A DNA stretch of 64,000 nucleotides from Chitinophagaceae bacterium (GCA_016720745.1 JADKKA010000018.1:620001-684000); one strand, 5' to 3'; shown: positions 7,703-18,074, counted from the first letter of the stretch. A program made the numbers and translations. Notes: generated by a model from the sequence alone, not told the origin.

Positions 7703-10480
7703 ATGATGCGTAAACGTATTATTCATATTATCACATTGATTTTTCTGGCTGTACAGGTACAAGCCCAGGAAACAGAAAAACTCTATCTCTCCGGTAAAGG
7801 ACCGGAAGATGCTGTTACATGGGAGTTCATGTGTACCGGTGGAATGAATGCCGGCAAATGGACGACCATACCCGTTCCTTCCTGCTGGGAATTACAGGGT
7901 TTTGGTAAATATGATTATGGGTTTGCCAAAGACAGTGTAAAAGGAAAAGAGAAGGGCTTGTACAAACGAAAGTTTGATGTACCAACTTCCTGGAAGGGAA
8001 AGGTCATCAATATTGTTTTTGAAGGGGTGATGACGGATGCGGAAGTGAAAATCAATGGACAATTGGCGGGTCCGATCCACCAGGGTGCGTTCTATGTGTT
8101 CCGCTACGATATCAGCAAGCATTTAAAATATGGAAAAGAAAACCTGCTGGAAGTCACAGTGGCCAAACATTCCGCCAATGAATCGGTTAACGCAGCAGAA
8201 CGCCGTGGTGATTTCTGGGTATTTGGGGGAATCTTCAGACCGGTATGGCTGGAAGTATTGCCCTCTGTATTTATAAAGAATCTGAACTTCCATGCAGGGG
8301 CGGATGGCAATGTGATGGGTATATTTACCATCAATAAATTGGCAGACAGTAAGGCCTTGGTACGAATACTGGATAACCAGGGAAAAGTAGTAGATACAAT
8401 TCAAACTACTAATACCGATTTTAATTTCGGACTATACTTCTTTGGAACAACAATCAAAAATATCAGCACCTGGTCACCGGAAACACCGCAACTCTATACC
8501 ATTGAGTGTACCATCTATGAAAAGGGCAGGCCCATACATGTGCTGAAGCAGAAATTTGGGTTTCGGACCTTTGAATTAAGACAAAGAGATGGTTTCTATC
8601 TCAATGGCGTTAAAATGAAATTCAAGGGGGTGAACCGTCATTGCTTCCGTCCGGAAACCGGAAGAACCCTGAGTCCCAAGCAAAGTATTGAAGATGTATT
8701 GCTGATCAAGGAAATGAATATGAATGCTGTCCGGGCCGCTCATTATCCGCCGGATGCCCATTTCCTGGATGCCTGTGATTCGCTTGGATTATTGGTGATG
8801 GATGAACTGGCCGGCTGGCACGGACATTATGATACACCCACTGGGAAAAAATTATTGGAAGAAATGATTGCTCAGGATGCTCATCATCCTTCTGTTGTGC
8901 TCTGGGCCAATGGAAATGAAGGCGGACATAACCAGGAACTGGACAAGTTTTTCAATGAATTGGATATCCAACAAAGACCGGTATTGCATCCCTGGGAGAA
9001 TTTCAACGGAGTAGAAACACAGCATTACCGCGAATACAATTATGGCATCGGTAATTATGAAAACGGCAGGGAGATCGTGATGCCTACTGAGTTTTTGCAT
9101 GGATGGTTTGATGGGGGTCATGGAGCCGGACTGGAAGATTACTGGGAGAAAATGTGGCATAATCCATTAAGTGCCGGTGGTTTCCTCTGGGATTTTGCAG
9201 ATAATGCCGTGGTAAGAAAGGATCTGAAAGATTCATTGGATACAGATAAACACCGCGCAGCCGATGGTATTGTAGGTCCGCATTTTGAAAAAGAAGGCAG
9301 CTTTTATGCCATCAAAGAAATCTGGAGCCCCATCCGTTTCGAAAGAAAAGAGATCACTTCGGATTTCGATGGCAAACTCAATATTGAAAACCGCTATCAT
9401 TTTACAAATACCAGGTCCTGTTCATTTAGTTGGACATTAAAAAGATTCAATCTTACAGATACAAAAGAGACCACAGGGGAAATAGCAGCACCTGATATTC
9501 AACCGGAAGCAAAAGGAGTGTTGTCCATATCGCTTCCGGCTGACTGGAAAAAGTATGATGTACTATATATTACTGCCAGGGATCCGTTTAAAAGGGAACT
9601 GTTTACCTGGAGCTTCACTCTCAGCAGCCCGGAATGGATCAAACCCAGAATGGTAGATACGACCAGTACTGGAGAAGTCAGGAATCCCATAGGGGATACC
9701 ACTTCGATTCTTGTACATGTAAAAGATGTACAATTGATGTTTAATGGATTCAATGGCATGCTGGAGGAGGTACGAAATAAAAAAGGGGTATTGCCCTTCA
9801 ACAATGGACCCGTTATACAGGAAGGAGCAAACAATTTTGCCCGTATCAAAAAATATTGGGAAGGAAATAAACTCGTGATTGCTACCCAATATGACCGGAA
9901 GGAAAGTTATAACACCCTTCAATGGACCATTTACCCCAGCGGATGGATCAAACTGGAAGTACAATATTTCCCCGGGGCCTATTTCACCAATTTCGCCGGT
10001 ATCAATTTTTCGTTTCCTGAAAAGGAAATCAAATCGGTTACCTACATGGGCAATGGTCCTTACCGGGTCTGGAAAAACCGGATGAAGGGCAACCAATTTG
10101 GTGTTTGGAATAAAACCTACAATTCAACTGAAACAGGGGAGTCCCCCTGGGTCTATCCTGAGTTCAAAGGCTACCATTCTAATTTTTACGGAGGCTACTT
10201 CTTTACCAGTAACAATCAGTTTACCGTAGTGACTGAAACCGAAGATCTATTTCTTCGCCTGTTTACCCCAACCTGGAAAACCGATCAGTGGCATAACTAT
10301 GAACCGTATTTCCCAACCGGGGATATATCCTTCATGCAGGGGATTCCATCTATTGGTACCAAGAGCCAGCGCAATGAAACAACCGGCCCCATGGGCATCA
10401 AAAATATGTACTACGATTATGAGAAGGATCCCGCAAGGGCACTCCGGATCTGTTTGTGGTTTAATTTCTCATCTCTGTAA
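7703..10480 (+). CDS. GH2 family glycoside hydrolase (beta-galactosidase/beta-glucuronidase type), exported
   Basis: 925 residues with a signal peptide ending 'VQAQ'. The order is the GH2 one: sugar-binding jelly roll (about 40-200, 'VPSCWELQGFGKYDYG'), immunoglobulin-like sandwich, TIM barrel (about 300-570) and C-terminal sandwich domains. The acid/base is Glu406 in 'WANGNEGGHN' and the nucleophile is probably Glu463 in 'MPTEFLHGW'. Family members retain beta-configured sugars and cleave galactosides, glucuronides, arabinopyranosides or mannosides; RG-II contains several such linkages. The start lies 3 bp after the previous stop, with two adjacent ATG codons (7703 and 7706). It is followed 1 bp later by the GH78 fusion gene. 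Confidence 0.9.
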   Translation: MMRKRIIHIITLIFLAVQVQAQETEKLYLSGKGPEDAVTWEFMCTGGMNAGKWTTIPVPSCWELQGFGKYDYGFAKDSVKGKEKGLYKRKFDVPTSWKGKVINIVFEGVMTDAEVKINGQLAGPIHQGAFYVFRYDISKHLKYGKENLLEVTVAKHSANESVNAAERRGDFWVFGGIFRPVWLEVLPSVFIKNLNFHAGADGNVMGIFTINKLADSKALVRILDNQGKVVDTIQTTNTDFNFGLYFFGTTIKNISTWSPETPQLYTIECTIYEKGRPIHVLKQKFGFRTFELRQRDGFYLNGVKMKFKGVNRHCFRPETGRTLSPKQSIEDVLLIKEMNMNAVRAAHYPPDAHFLDACDSLGLLVMDELAGWHGHYDTPTGKKLLEEMIAQDAHHPSVVLWANGNEGGHNQELDKFFNELDIQQRPVLHPWENFNGVETQHYREYNYGIGNYENGREIVMPTEFLHGWFDGGHGAGLEDYWEKMWHNPLSAGGFLWDFADNAVVRKDLKDSLDTDKHRAADGIVGPHFEKEGSFYAIKEIWSPIRFERKEITSDFDGKLNIENRYHFTNTRSCSFSWTLKRFNLTDTKETTGEIAAPDIQPEAKGVLSISLPADWKKYDVLYITARDPFKRELFTWSFTLSSPEWIKPRMVDTTSTGEVRNPIGDTTSILVHVKDVQLMFNGFNGMLEEVRNKKGVLPFNNGPVIQEGANNFARIKKYWEGNKLVIATQYDRKESYNTLQWTIYPSGWIKLEVQYFPGAYFTNFAGINFSFPEKEIKSVTYMGNGPYRVWKNRMKGNQFGVWNKTYNSTETGESPWVYPEFKGYHSNFYGGYFFTSNNQFTVVTETEDLFLRLFTPTWKTDQWHNYEPYFPTGDISFMQGIPSIGTKSQRNETTGPMGIKNMYYDYEKDPARALRICLWFNFSSL

Positions 10481-10481
10481 C

Positions 10482-13400
10482 ATGAAACGAATTATTCTTG
10501 CCTTATTCCTTTTCTCTTTTCTGCAGGCTGATAGCCAGATCAGGATAACCAACCTCCGTTGCGAAATGTTGGTCAATCCCCTGGGTATTGATATAAAAGA
10601 ACCCCGGTTCAGCTGGCAAATCGAATCAAACACAAGAGGGGTGAAGCAAACCAGTTACCAGCTACTCGTAGCTTCCTCAAAAGAGAAACTGTCCAGGAAC
10701 GAAGGCGATGTATGGAATTCTGGAAAACAAATCAGTGATCAGTCGATCCATATCCGTTATACAGGTCAGCCATTGCAGTCCGGTAGAAAATATTTCTGGA
10801 AAGTGAAAGTGTTTACGAATAAAGCAGCAGCTTCAGGTGGGGAATACGCTTTTTTTTCCATGGGATTATTGAACAAGGAAGACTGGACCGGCAAATGGAT
10901 CGGGTATGACAAACCTTCTCCCTGGGATAGTATCACACAATGGTCGAGATTATCTGCCCGATATCTCAGAAAAGAATTCAGCGGAGCGAAACCGGTAAAA
11001 AGAGCAACCGTTTATATCGCAGGTCTCGGTTTGTATGAACTATTCATCAATGGCAGTAAAGTAGGTGATCAGGTGCTGGCTCCCAATCCAACCGATTACC
11101 GGAAATCATATCTATATAATACCCATGATGTAACCTCTCTGGTGAAAACTGGTAATAATGCATTGGCCGTTGCATTGGGCAATGGTCGCTTCTTCACCAT
11201 GCGGCAGAATTACAAAACCCATAAGCATAATAATTTCGGCTTTCCCAAACTACTGCTCCAGCTGGAAATTGAATATGCAGATGGTTCCATCAAAAAAATT
11301 GTAAGTGACGAAAGCTGGAAACTGAATCTGGACGGACCGGTACGCACCAATAATGAATACGATGGAGAAGAATACGATGCCAATAAGGAAATGGCCGGTT
11401 GGAATATGATCGGATATAATGACCGCTCCTGGATGAATGCTGAACCGGTCATTGCTCCACCCGGGCAAATCAGGGCACAGATGAGTGAGGCCATGAAAGC
11501 CATGCAGACCATTCAGCCCTTTTCCATTAAAAAAACGGCCAGTGGAAATTATATACTGGACATGGGACAAAATTTTTCCGGCTGGATCAAACTGAAAAAT
11601 ATCAATGGGAAAAAAGGACAAAAGATCATCCTGCGTTTTGCAGAAAGCCTGCAGTCGAATGGGGAATTATTTGTCGCTAACCTGCGGGATGCAAAAGTGA
11701 CGGATGTTTATACTTTCGGCAACAAACCTTTGGGCGCTGCTGGATGGGAGCCAAGTTTTGTGTATCATGGATTCCGCTATGTTGAAATTTCATCCTTCCC
11801 AGGCACACCACAACTGAACCAGTTTGAAGGAAAACTGGTTTTTGATGCCCTTTCCACCACAGGATCTTTTCAAACCAGCAATGAGATCATCAACCGGATT
11901 TATCAGAATGCCTGGTGGGGTATTGCTTCCAATTACAAAGGAATGCCAGTGGATTGTCCGCAAAGAAATGAACGCCAGCCCTGGCTGGGTGATCGTACCA
12001 TTGGAGCACAGGGTGAAAGTTTTGTGTTCGATAATGCAAAGCTCTATGCCAAATGGATGCAGGATATTGAAGAATCACAAACGGCAGAAGGTGCCTTACC
12101 CGATGTAGCACCCGCTTTCTGGAATTATTATTCAGATGACCTGACCTGGCCGGCAGCTTATCTCACTATTTCCAATCATCTCTATAATCAGTTCGGCGAT
12201 ATCACGCCCATCCGCAATCATTATGCCTCCATGAAAAAATGGATGGACTATATGAAAGATAAATACCTGAAGGATTACATCTTCACCAAAGACAAATACG
12301 GCGACTGGTGTGTGCCTCCTGAAAGCCCGGAACTGATTCATGCCAAAGACAGCACGAGGATAACAGATGGTAAATTAATCGCCACCGCTTATTATTATAA
12401 ACTACTTTCTTTAATGCAGCGCTTTGCTTCATTACTGGAAAAGAAAGAGGATATCGCTGAATACAAAGCATTGTCTGAAAAAATCAGTGCTGCTTTTCAG
12501 GCGAAATTTTACAATGCCAGACTGAACCAGTATGGCAATAATACTGTTACCGCCAACCTGCTGCCCCTGTATTTTGGAATTACACCTGACTCCTTACGCT
12601 CGGCCGTATTCGAAAAAATCAGACAAAAAATTCATGTGGAAAACCACGGGCATATCAGCACCGGTGTAATCGGTTCACAATGGCTGATGCGCGGACTCAC
12701 TGAATTTGGTTATGCGGATCTGGCCTATATCCTGGCCAGCAACAGTACCTACCCCAGTTGGGGCTATATGGTTAAAAACAATGCCACCACCATCTGGGAA
12801 TTATGGAATGGGAATACGGCCAATCCCGAAATGAACAGCCAGAACCATGTGATGCTGCTGGGTGATCTGATCACCTGGTTTTATGAAAACCTGGGGGGCA
12901 TCCGTACAGATAAATCAGCAGTGGGTTTCAAAAAAATTACCATGAAGCCTTCGGTACCTGCGGGTCTTGATCAGGTGAATGCTTCTTATAATAGTATGCA
13001 TGGTATCATCCGCAGCAACTGGAAAAACAGCCCGACCCGTTTTGAATGGCATATCTCGATTCCGGCGAATACATCGGCTACTGTCTTTGTTCCGGCCTCT
13101 ACTGCTGAAGAAATCACCTGTGATGGCAAAGCATTATCTGCTATTCCGGAAATCAAAGTAATCAAAACAGAAAAAGGAGCCGTAGTGCTGGAAATTCAAT
13201 CAGGCACCTACAACCTGATCAGCAATAAAAACTGGAAGAAAGGAATCGTCAAAGAGCAATTTATTTTTGAAAGAGCATCCTTTCCTGAAAGTCATGCCGC
13301 CACCATTGCCGAAACGCCATCGGGTTTAGTAGCTGCCTGGTTTGGTGGTACCAAAGAAGGTAACAAAGATGTATGTATCTGGACCAGTCACCTGGTGAAC

Positions 13401-14279
13401 CAGCAATGGACCACTCCTGCCTTAGCGGCTGATGGCGTGATAAATGATACCCTTCGCTATCCCTGTTACAATCCCGTTTTATTTTATGCTCCCAATGGGG
13501 AATTGCTATTGTTTTATAAGATTGGTCCCAATGTAGCGGGCTGGACTGGCTGGATGAAACGCAGCAAAGACGATGGAAAAACCTGGTCAGCAAGAGAAGC
13601 CCTGCCCGAAGGGTTCCTGGGGCCGATCAAGAACAAACCGGTATTGCAGAACGGGGTATTACTTTGTCCCAGCAGTACCGAAAAAAATGGATGGAAAGCC
13701 CATATCGAATTCACCTCCGATTATGGAAAGACCTGGAACAAAACGGAAGCCATCAATGATGGAAAATCCATTGAAGCCATCCAACCCAGTATCCTGCGAT
13801 ATAGTGATGGCCGCATGCAGATCCTTTGTCGCAGCCGCAATACAACACTCAATGAAAGCTGGAGCAGTGATGGAGGTAAAACCTGGTCGGCCATGATGGC
13901 TTCGGCGCTCCCCAATAATAATTCAGGAACCGATGCCGTGACTTTACAGGATGGCCGGCAGTTACTGGTGTATAATCATTTATTACCGGATGCTTCCTGG
14001 GTAAAAGGCAAGGGTCCGCGCACCCCATTGAATGTAGCCATCAGTAAGGATGGAAAACAATGGCTGGCCGCCCTGGTACTGGAAGATTCACCCATCAGTC
14101 AGTATTCATATCCTTCCGTGATACAAACAAAAGATGGAATGGTGCATATTGTCTACACCTGGAGAAGGGAGAAAATAAAACATGTGGTGGTGGATCCTTC
14201 GAAACTGGAATTAAAAGAAATCACTAATAAACAATGGCCGGGCATTACTGCAGTAGCAGGTAAAACGGCTGATGATTAA
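10482..14279 (+). CDS. Fusion of GH78 alpha-L-rhamnosidase and a sialidase-like (BNR) domain, exported
   Basis: 1265 residues with a signal peptide ending 'LQADSQ'. Residues about 25-910 are a complete GH78 enzyme: fibronectin-like 'NPLGIDIKEPRFSWQI', beta domains, and an (alpha/alpha)6 barrel with the catalytic-region motif 'DCPQRNERQPWLGD'. Residues about 925-1255 form a second module of the BNR_2 sialidase type, beginning 'ASFPESHAATIAETP', with three Asp-boxes ('SKDDGKTWS', 'TSDYGKTWN', 'SSDGGKTWS'). The single frame runs through both without interruption. The join suggests coupled removal of rhamnose and another residue from one side chain; that is inference. The ATG at 10482 lies just after the GH2 stop; an upstream in-frame start inside GH2 was rejected because it lacks a signal peptide. 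Confidence 0.88.
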   Translation: MKRIILALFLFSFLQADSQIRITNLRCEMLVNPLGIDIKEPRFSWQIESNTRGVKQTSYQLLVASSKEKLSRNEGDVWNSGKQISDQSIHIRYTGQPLQSGRKYFWKVKVFTNKAAASGGEYAFFSMGLLNKEDWTGKWIGYDKPSPWDSITQWSRLSARYLRKEFSGAKPVKRATVYIAGLGLYELFINGSKVGDQVLAPNPTDYRKSYLYNTHDVTSLVKTGNNALAVALGNGRFFTMRQNYKTHKHNNFGFPKLLLQLEIEYADGSIKKIVSDESWKLNLDGPVRTNNEYDGEEYDANKEMAGWNMIGYNDRSWMNAEPVIAPPGQIRAQMSEAMKAMQTIQPFSIKKTASGNYILDMGQNFSGWIKLKNINGKKGQKIILRFAESLQSNGELFVANLRDAKVTDVYTFGNKPLGAAGWEPSFVYHGFRYVEISSFPGTPQLNQFEGKLVFDALSTTGSFQTSNEIINRIYQNAWWGIASNYKGMPVDCPQRNERQPWLGDRTIGAQGESFVFDNAKLYAKWMQDIEESQTAEGALPDVAPAFWNYYSDDLTWPAAYLTISNHLYNQFGDITPIRNHYASMKKWMDYMKDKYLKDYIFTKDKYGDWCVPPESPELIHAKDSTRITDGKLIATAYYYKLLSLMQRFASLLEKKEDIAEYKALSEKISAAFQAKFYNARLNQYGNNTVTANLLPLYFGITPDSLRSAVFEKIRQKIHVENHGHISTGVIGSQWLMRGLTEFGYADLAYILASNSTYPSWGYMVKNNATTIWELWNGNTANPEMNSQNHVMLLGDLITWFYENLGGIRTDKSAVGFKKITMKPSVPAGLDQVNASYNSMHGIIRSNWKNSPTRFEWHISIPANTSATVFVPASTAEEITCDGKALSAIPEIKVIKTEKGAVVLEIQSGTYNLISNKNWKKGIVKEQFIFERASFPESHAATIAETPSGLVAAWFGGTKEGNKDVCIWTSHLVNQQWTTPALAADGVINDTLRYPCYNPVLFYAPNGELLLFYKIGPNVAGWTGWMKRSKDDGKTWSAREALPEGFLGPIKNKPVLQNGVLLCPSSTEKNGWKAHIEFTSDYGKTWNKTEAINDGKSIEAIQPSILRYSDGRMQILCRSRNTTLNESWSSDGGKTWSAMMASALPNNNSGTDAVTLQDGRQLLVYNHLLPDASWVKGKGPRTPLNVAISKDGKQWLAALVLEDSPISQYSYPSVIQTKDGMVHIVYTWRREKIKHVVVDPSKLELKEITNKQWPGITAVAGKTADD

Positions 14280-14288
14280 ATAAATCGA

Positions 14289-15854
14289 TTGAACAATCTT
14301 CCGATCATAGATATTTCGATTATTGTTTTATACCTGCTGGCCATGGTGGGTATCGGATTCTGGTTTTCCAAAAGAAATAAGAATACGGAACAGTTCACCC
14401 GTGCTTCCGGGCGGATTCCGGGCTGGGCCATTGGCCTGTCGATCTATGCTACTTTTTTAAGCAGCAATACTTTTCTCGGCGTACCCGGTAAAGCATTTGG
14501 AAGCAACTGGAATGCTTTTGTATTTAGTTTGTCTATGCCCTTAGCCGCCTGGGTAGCCGTAAAATATTTTGTCCCCTTCTACCGGCATACCGGAGAGGTT
14601 TCCGCCTATACCCATCTTGAAAAAAGATTTGGCCCCTGGGCACGCACTTATACCGTGGTTTGTTTTTTACTGACACAGTTCGCCCGGATGGGATCCATAT
14701 TTTTTGGCATGGCCTTAAGCCTTCAGGCCCTCACCGGTTTCAGCATGGCCTCCATCATGATCGTAATGGGCATCTGTATCATCATCTATACCGTGCTGGG
14801 AGGAATGGAAGCCGTGATCTGGACCGAAGTGGCACAGGGAATTCTCAAAACTCTGGGTGCTGTTTTGATTCTATACCTGATCATCCGCGAAATACCCGGA
14901 GGATGGAAGCAAACTTATCAGTTAGCAGCAGCAGCCGATAAAATGAGTCTGGGTAGTTTTAAAATGGATTTTACCAGTTCCACATTCTGGGTGGTATTAC
15001 TCTATGGCTTTTTTATCAACCTGAATAATTTTGGAATGGACCAGAATTATATTCAGCGTTATCATACCGCCAAAAGCGAACAGCAGGCAGGCAAATCCGT
15101 TTGGATGTGTGTGTGGATGTATGTGCCCGCTTCCCTGCTTTTCTTTATCATTGGTGCGGCCCTGTTTTCCTGGTACCAGGTACATCCTGAAATGTTGGAT
15201 GTGGTAAAACTAAAAGTGGCTGCTGAAAGATTACCAGCAGCTGCCAGCAGTCTGCAAATACAGGAACTGGCCGCAACCCTGCAGCCGGCTGATTTTGGAG
15301 ATAAGGTCCTGCCTCATTTTATGGTAACAAAAGTACCCACCGGATTAATCGGATTGATTGTAGCCGCGATTCTTTCTGCTGCCATGAGCACGATCAGCAG
15401 TAATATGAATGCCAGCGCTACGGTATTCACCATGGATATTTATAAAAAATTAGTGCGCCGGGACATATCAGATAAAAAACAACTCCGCACCCTGCATATT
15501 GCCACGGTGATTTTTGGTTTGATCGGGTTGGCAACCGGACTGGCCATGATCGGAGCTAAAAGTCTGCTCGATGCCTGGTGGGAACTATCAGGAATTTTTG
15601 CGGGTGGAATGCTGGGTCTCTTCTTATTGGGTTTGATCAGTAAAAAGGCAAAAAATGCAGCGGCAGTAACGGCCACAATTACTGGGATCATTGTAATTCT
15701 TTGGATGACATTCAGTGACCGTTTGGGTGGCGATTACAATCCACTGAAAAGTACCCTGCACAAAAACATGATTATCGTGGTAGGTACCCTGACCATTTTT
15801 CTAACCGGTTTACTAATCAGCCGCTTCAGGGCCCGGACTGTCTCAAAACAGTAA
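14289..15854 (+). CDS. Sodium:solute symporter (SSS family)
   Basis: 521 residues with about 13 predicted membrane segments and the SSS signature region 'EQFTRASGRIPGWAIGLSIY'. The conserved 'GGMEAVIWTEVAQG' in the middle and 'AAILSAAMSTISSNMNASA' in the sodium-site helix are typical. The family imports sugars, amino acids and acids with sodium. The only suitable start is TTG 14289, since an in-frame stop lies just upstream and the next ATG would delete the first helix. Placement directly before the aldolase/dehydrogenase block suggests it imports an acid sugar used there. It is one of three SSS genes in the window; they differ from one another along their length. Confidence 0.9.
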   Translation: MNNLPIIDISIIVLYLLAMVGIGFWFSKRNKNTEQFTRASGRIPGWAIGLSIYATFLSSNTFLGVPGKAFGSNWNAFVFSLSMPLAAWVAVKYFVPFYRHTGEVSAYTHLEKRFGPWARTYTVVCFLLTQFARMGSIFFGMALSLQALTGFSMASIMIVMGICIIIYTVLGGMEAVIWTEVAQGILKTLGAVLILYLIIREIPGGWKQTYQLAAAADKMSLGSFKMDFTSSTFWVVLLYGFFINLNNFGMDQNYIQRYHTAKSEQQAGKSVWMCVWMYVPASLLFFIIGAALFSWYQVHPEMLDVVKLKVAAERLPAAASSLQIQELAATLQPADFGDKVLPHFMVTKVPTGLIGLIVAAILSAAMSTISSNMNASATVFTMDIYKKLVRRDISDKKQLRTLHIATVIFGLIGLATGLAMIGAKSLLDAWWELSGIFAGGMLGLFLLGLISKKAKNAAAVTATITGIIVILWMTFSDRLGGDYNPLKSTLHKNMIIVVGTLTIFLTGLLISRFRARTVSKQ

Positions 15855-15932
15855 AATTGTACCGTTTTACAGCAAAATCCTGCATTGTATAAGCGGGGTA
15901 ATTTTTGAAATTTATACTGTAAATGCTGTCGT
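15855..15932 (+). promoter_or_regulatory. AT-rich gap ahead of the aldolase block, possible promoter
   Basis: This 78-bp gap is wider than nearly all others upstream in the locus, where genes abut or overlap. It is AT-rich and contains 'GTAATTTTTG' and 'TTTATACTG', which loosely resemble the Bacteroidota -7 pattern (TAnnTTTG), but no clean -33/-7 pair can be claimed. No terminator hairpin was seen. It is a plausible secondary promoter for the genes from 15933 onward. Confidence 0.25.
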
Positions 15933-16910
15933 ATGAGTGATAAAAAATTTGTGCCGGTCATGATCACCCCCTTCAACCTCAAAGCAAAGGTTGACCTGGA
16001 TGCGGTGAGTACCCTGATTGATTTCTACCTGGCAGCCGGCGTGAAGGGATTTTTTGCCAATTGCCTGAGCAGTGAAATGTACAGCATCACCGAAGATGAA
16101 CGACTGGAACTCACCCGGCATGTGGTAAAATATGTAAACGGAAGGGTTCCTGTTGTGGCTACTTCTTCTTTCGGGCTTACCATTGATGATAAAGCAGAAT
16201 TCACCAAAAGGATCTACGATACCGGTATTGATGCCGCCATCCTCATCACCGGACATTATGCGAACATCGAAGACAGCGATGAGATCCTGCTCCGGAATTT
16301 TGAAAAAATGTTCAAACTCACCGGCAATATACCATTGGGTATGTATGAATGTCCGGCCCCTTACAAACGTATCCTGGGAGCTGATGTGTTCCGGCAATTA
16401 TTATCCTCCGGAAGATTTGTGTACCACAAAGACACTTCCATCGCCCTTGAATCTGTGCAGGCCAAACTGGAAGTGGTGAAGAATGCCAATGCGGGCTTTG
16501 AATTTTATGATGCCCACTCACCCAATGCCATGTACAGCCTGCAAATGGGTGCCAAAGGCATGAGTAGTATCAGCGGAAATTTTTATCCTGAAATACTCGT
16601 GTGGATGGTGAACAATGCGACTAATCCTTCCAAACAGGAAGAAGTTAAATGGTTACAGGGTGAAATCAGCCGGGTAGATCCACTGATCCATATTGCCTAC
16701 CCCATGAGTGCGAAGTATTTCCTGCGCAAAAGAGGCTTACCGGTTCGTACCATCAGTCGTGCCACAGCTCTGGAACTAACACCTGAACAAAAAAATACCC
16801 TCGACGGAATTCACGATAGTTTTTTAATGTGGTGCGATAAACTAGACATCCGGCCGGTTGATACCACTTCCCTTTTATTGCCCAAGTATCCGCTGGATGC
16901 AGCGATTTAA
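15933..16910 (+). CDS. DapA/NanA-family aldolase or dehydratase (first copy)
   Basis: 325 residues, cytoplasmic class I aldolase TIM barrel of the dihydrodipicolinate synthase/N-acetylneuraminate lyase superfamily. The Schiff-base lysine is Lys166 in 'FVYHKDTSI' and the catalytic tyrosine is Tyr138 in 'GMYECPAPY'. The usual Gly-Thr/Ser-Thr loop reads 'ANCLSSEMYSI', an unusual form that points away from true DHDPS. Superfamily members cleave or dehydrate 2-keto-3-deoxy acids, releasing pyruvate. In a pectin locus candidates are Kdo, Dha, KDG-type or rhamnonate-derived keto acids. Gene order aldolase, iron-ADH, aldolase, PdxA, DUF1537 kinase suggests it feeds a four-carbon acid pathway. It is longer than the second copy at 18071 and clearly diverged from it. 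Confidence 0.85.
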   Translation: MSDKKFVPVMITPFNLKAKVDLDAVSTLIDFYLAAGVKGFFANCLSSEMYSITEDERLELTRHVVKYVNGRVPVVATSSFGLTIDDKAEFTKRIYDTGIDAAILITGHYANIEDSDEILLRNFEKMFKLTGNIPLGMYECPAPYKRILGADVFRQLLSSGRFVYHKDTSIALESVQAKLEVVKNANAGFEFYDAHSPNAMYSLQMGAKGMSSISGNFYPEILVWMVNNATNPSKQEEVKWLQGEISRVDPLIHIAYPMSAKYFLRKRGLPVRTISRATALELTPEQKNTLDGIHDSFLMWCDKLDIRPVDTTSLLLPKYPLDAAI

Positions 16911-16922
16911 TTGTTGATAACG

Positions 16923-18074
16923 ATGCCTGATAACCCGCTGACCATATTTTTTCCGGGAAAGCTTGTCTTTGGAAACGGTACCCTGCCGCAACTGGCCAAT
17001 GATATCATTACGTTGCATCCTGATAAAGTATTACTGCTCACCATTGATCCTTTGCTCCATTCACTGATGCCGTTTAAAAGTAGTCTGGAAGATGCAGGTA
17101 TCAAAGTGCATCAGGATACCTCTATCATTGCCGAACCTTCTTTCAGTGATTTCGAAAAACTGATGAATATAGTAACTCCCTTTGATCCTGATATTGTTGT
17201 TGGTATTGGCGGAGGAAGTGTACTCGATGTGGCCAAACTCGTGGCCTCACAACTGGGCAATGAACAGCAATTGAAAGACTATGTGGGTATTGGTTTACTC
17301 AAAGGACGTAAAAAGAAATTGATCTGTGTACCTGCTACCAGTGGCACAGGCAGTGAAGTATCTCCCAATGCTATTTTGATTGATGGAGAGAACCAGAAAA
17401 AAGGAATCATCAGTCCCTTCCTGGTTCCCGATATCGTGTATGTAGATCCCCTGCTCACCCTGAGTTTGCCGGCTTCCATCACCGCAGCAACCGGTATGGA
17501 TGCACTGACCCATTGTCTGGAAGCTTACACCAATAAATTCGCACAACCCCTGATTGATATTTATGCATTGAAGGGAATTGAACTGATTGCCGCCAATATT
17601 GAAAAGGCCGTCAGCAACGGACAGGATACCCATGCCAGAGAACAATTGGCCATGGGCAGTTTATTAGGAGGATTTTGTCTGGGTCCGGTGAACACCGCAG
17701 GGGTGCATGCATTGAGTTATCCGCTGGGAAGTATGTTTCATCTGGCACATGGATTATCCAATGCCTTACTGCTTCCCTATGTGATGGAATACAATATACC
17801 TGCTGCAGTGGATCGATATGCAGCAGTGGCCCTTGCACTCGGATGCGAACAAAAAGCCACTGCATTCGATACGGCCATGGCCGGCGTAGAAAAAATCAGG
17901 AGCCTGAACAAAGCCTGTGGTATTCCAGCAAATCTGCAGGAAGTCAATGTACCGGCCACTGCCATTCCGCAAATGGCAGCCGATGCCATGCTGATCCAGC
18001 GTTTATTAAAAAATAATCCAAGAGAAATTACATTGGATAATGCGATTCAAATTTATCAATCAGCCAGCGCATGA
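16923..18074 (+). CDS. Iron-containing alcohol dehydrogenase (group III)
   Basis: 383 residues, NAD(P)-dependent. The nucleotide-binding 'GIGGGSVLDVAK' is present, as are 'ATSGTGSEVSPNA' and the metal-binding region 'TGMDALTHCLEAY' (Asp and His ligands) with two further histidines in 'YPLGSMFHLAHGLSNA'. The family reduces aldehydes or oxidises alcohols, for example lactaldehyde reductase. Here it sits between two pyruvate-type aldolases, so reduction of the aldehyde produced by aldol cleavage is the natural role. I prefer ATG 16923 over TTG 16911; either gives the same domain. The stop overlaps the next start as ATGA, showing translational coupling with the second aldolase. Confidence 0.9.
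   Translation: MPDNPLTIFFPGKLVFGNGTLPQLANDIITLHPDKVLLLTIDPLLHSLMPFKSSLEDAGIKVHQDTSIIAEPSFSDFEKLMNIVTPFDPDIVVGIGGGSVLDVAKLVASQLGNEQQLKDYVGIGLLKGRKKKLICVPATSGTGSEVSPNAILIDGENQKKGIISPFLVPDIVYVDPLLTLSLPASITAATGMDALTHCLEAYTNKFAQPLIDIYALKGIELIAANIEKAVSNGQDTHAREQLAMGSLLGGFCLGPVNTAGVHALSYPLGSMFHLAHGLSNALLLPYVMEYNIPAAVDRYAAVALALGCEQKATAFDTAMAGVEKIRSLNKACGIPANLQEVNVPATAIPQMAADAMLIQRLLKNNPREITLDNAIQIYQSASA

Noticed and set aside
9563..10096. 177-codon open frame antisense to the first GH2 gene
   Set aside because: Contained in the GH2 coding sequence, with low-complexity translation and no start context.
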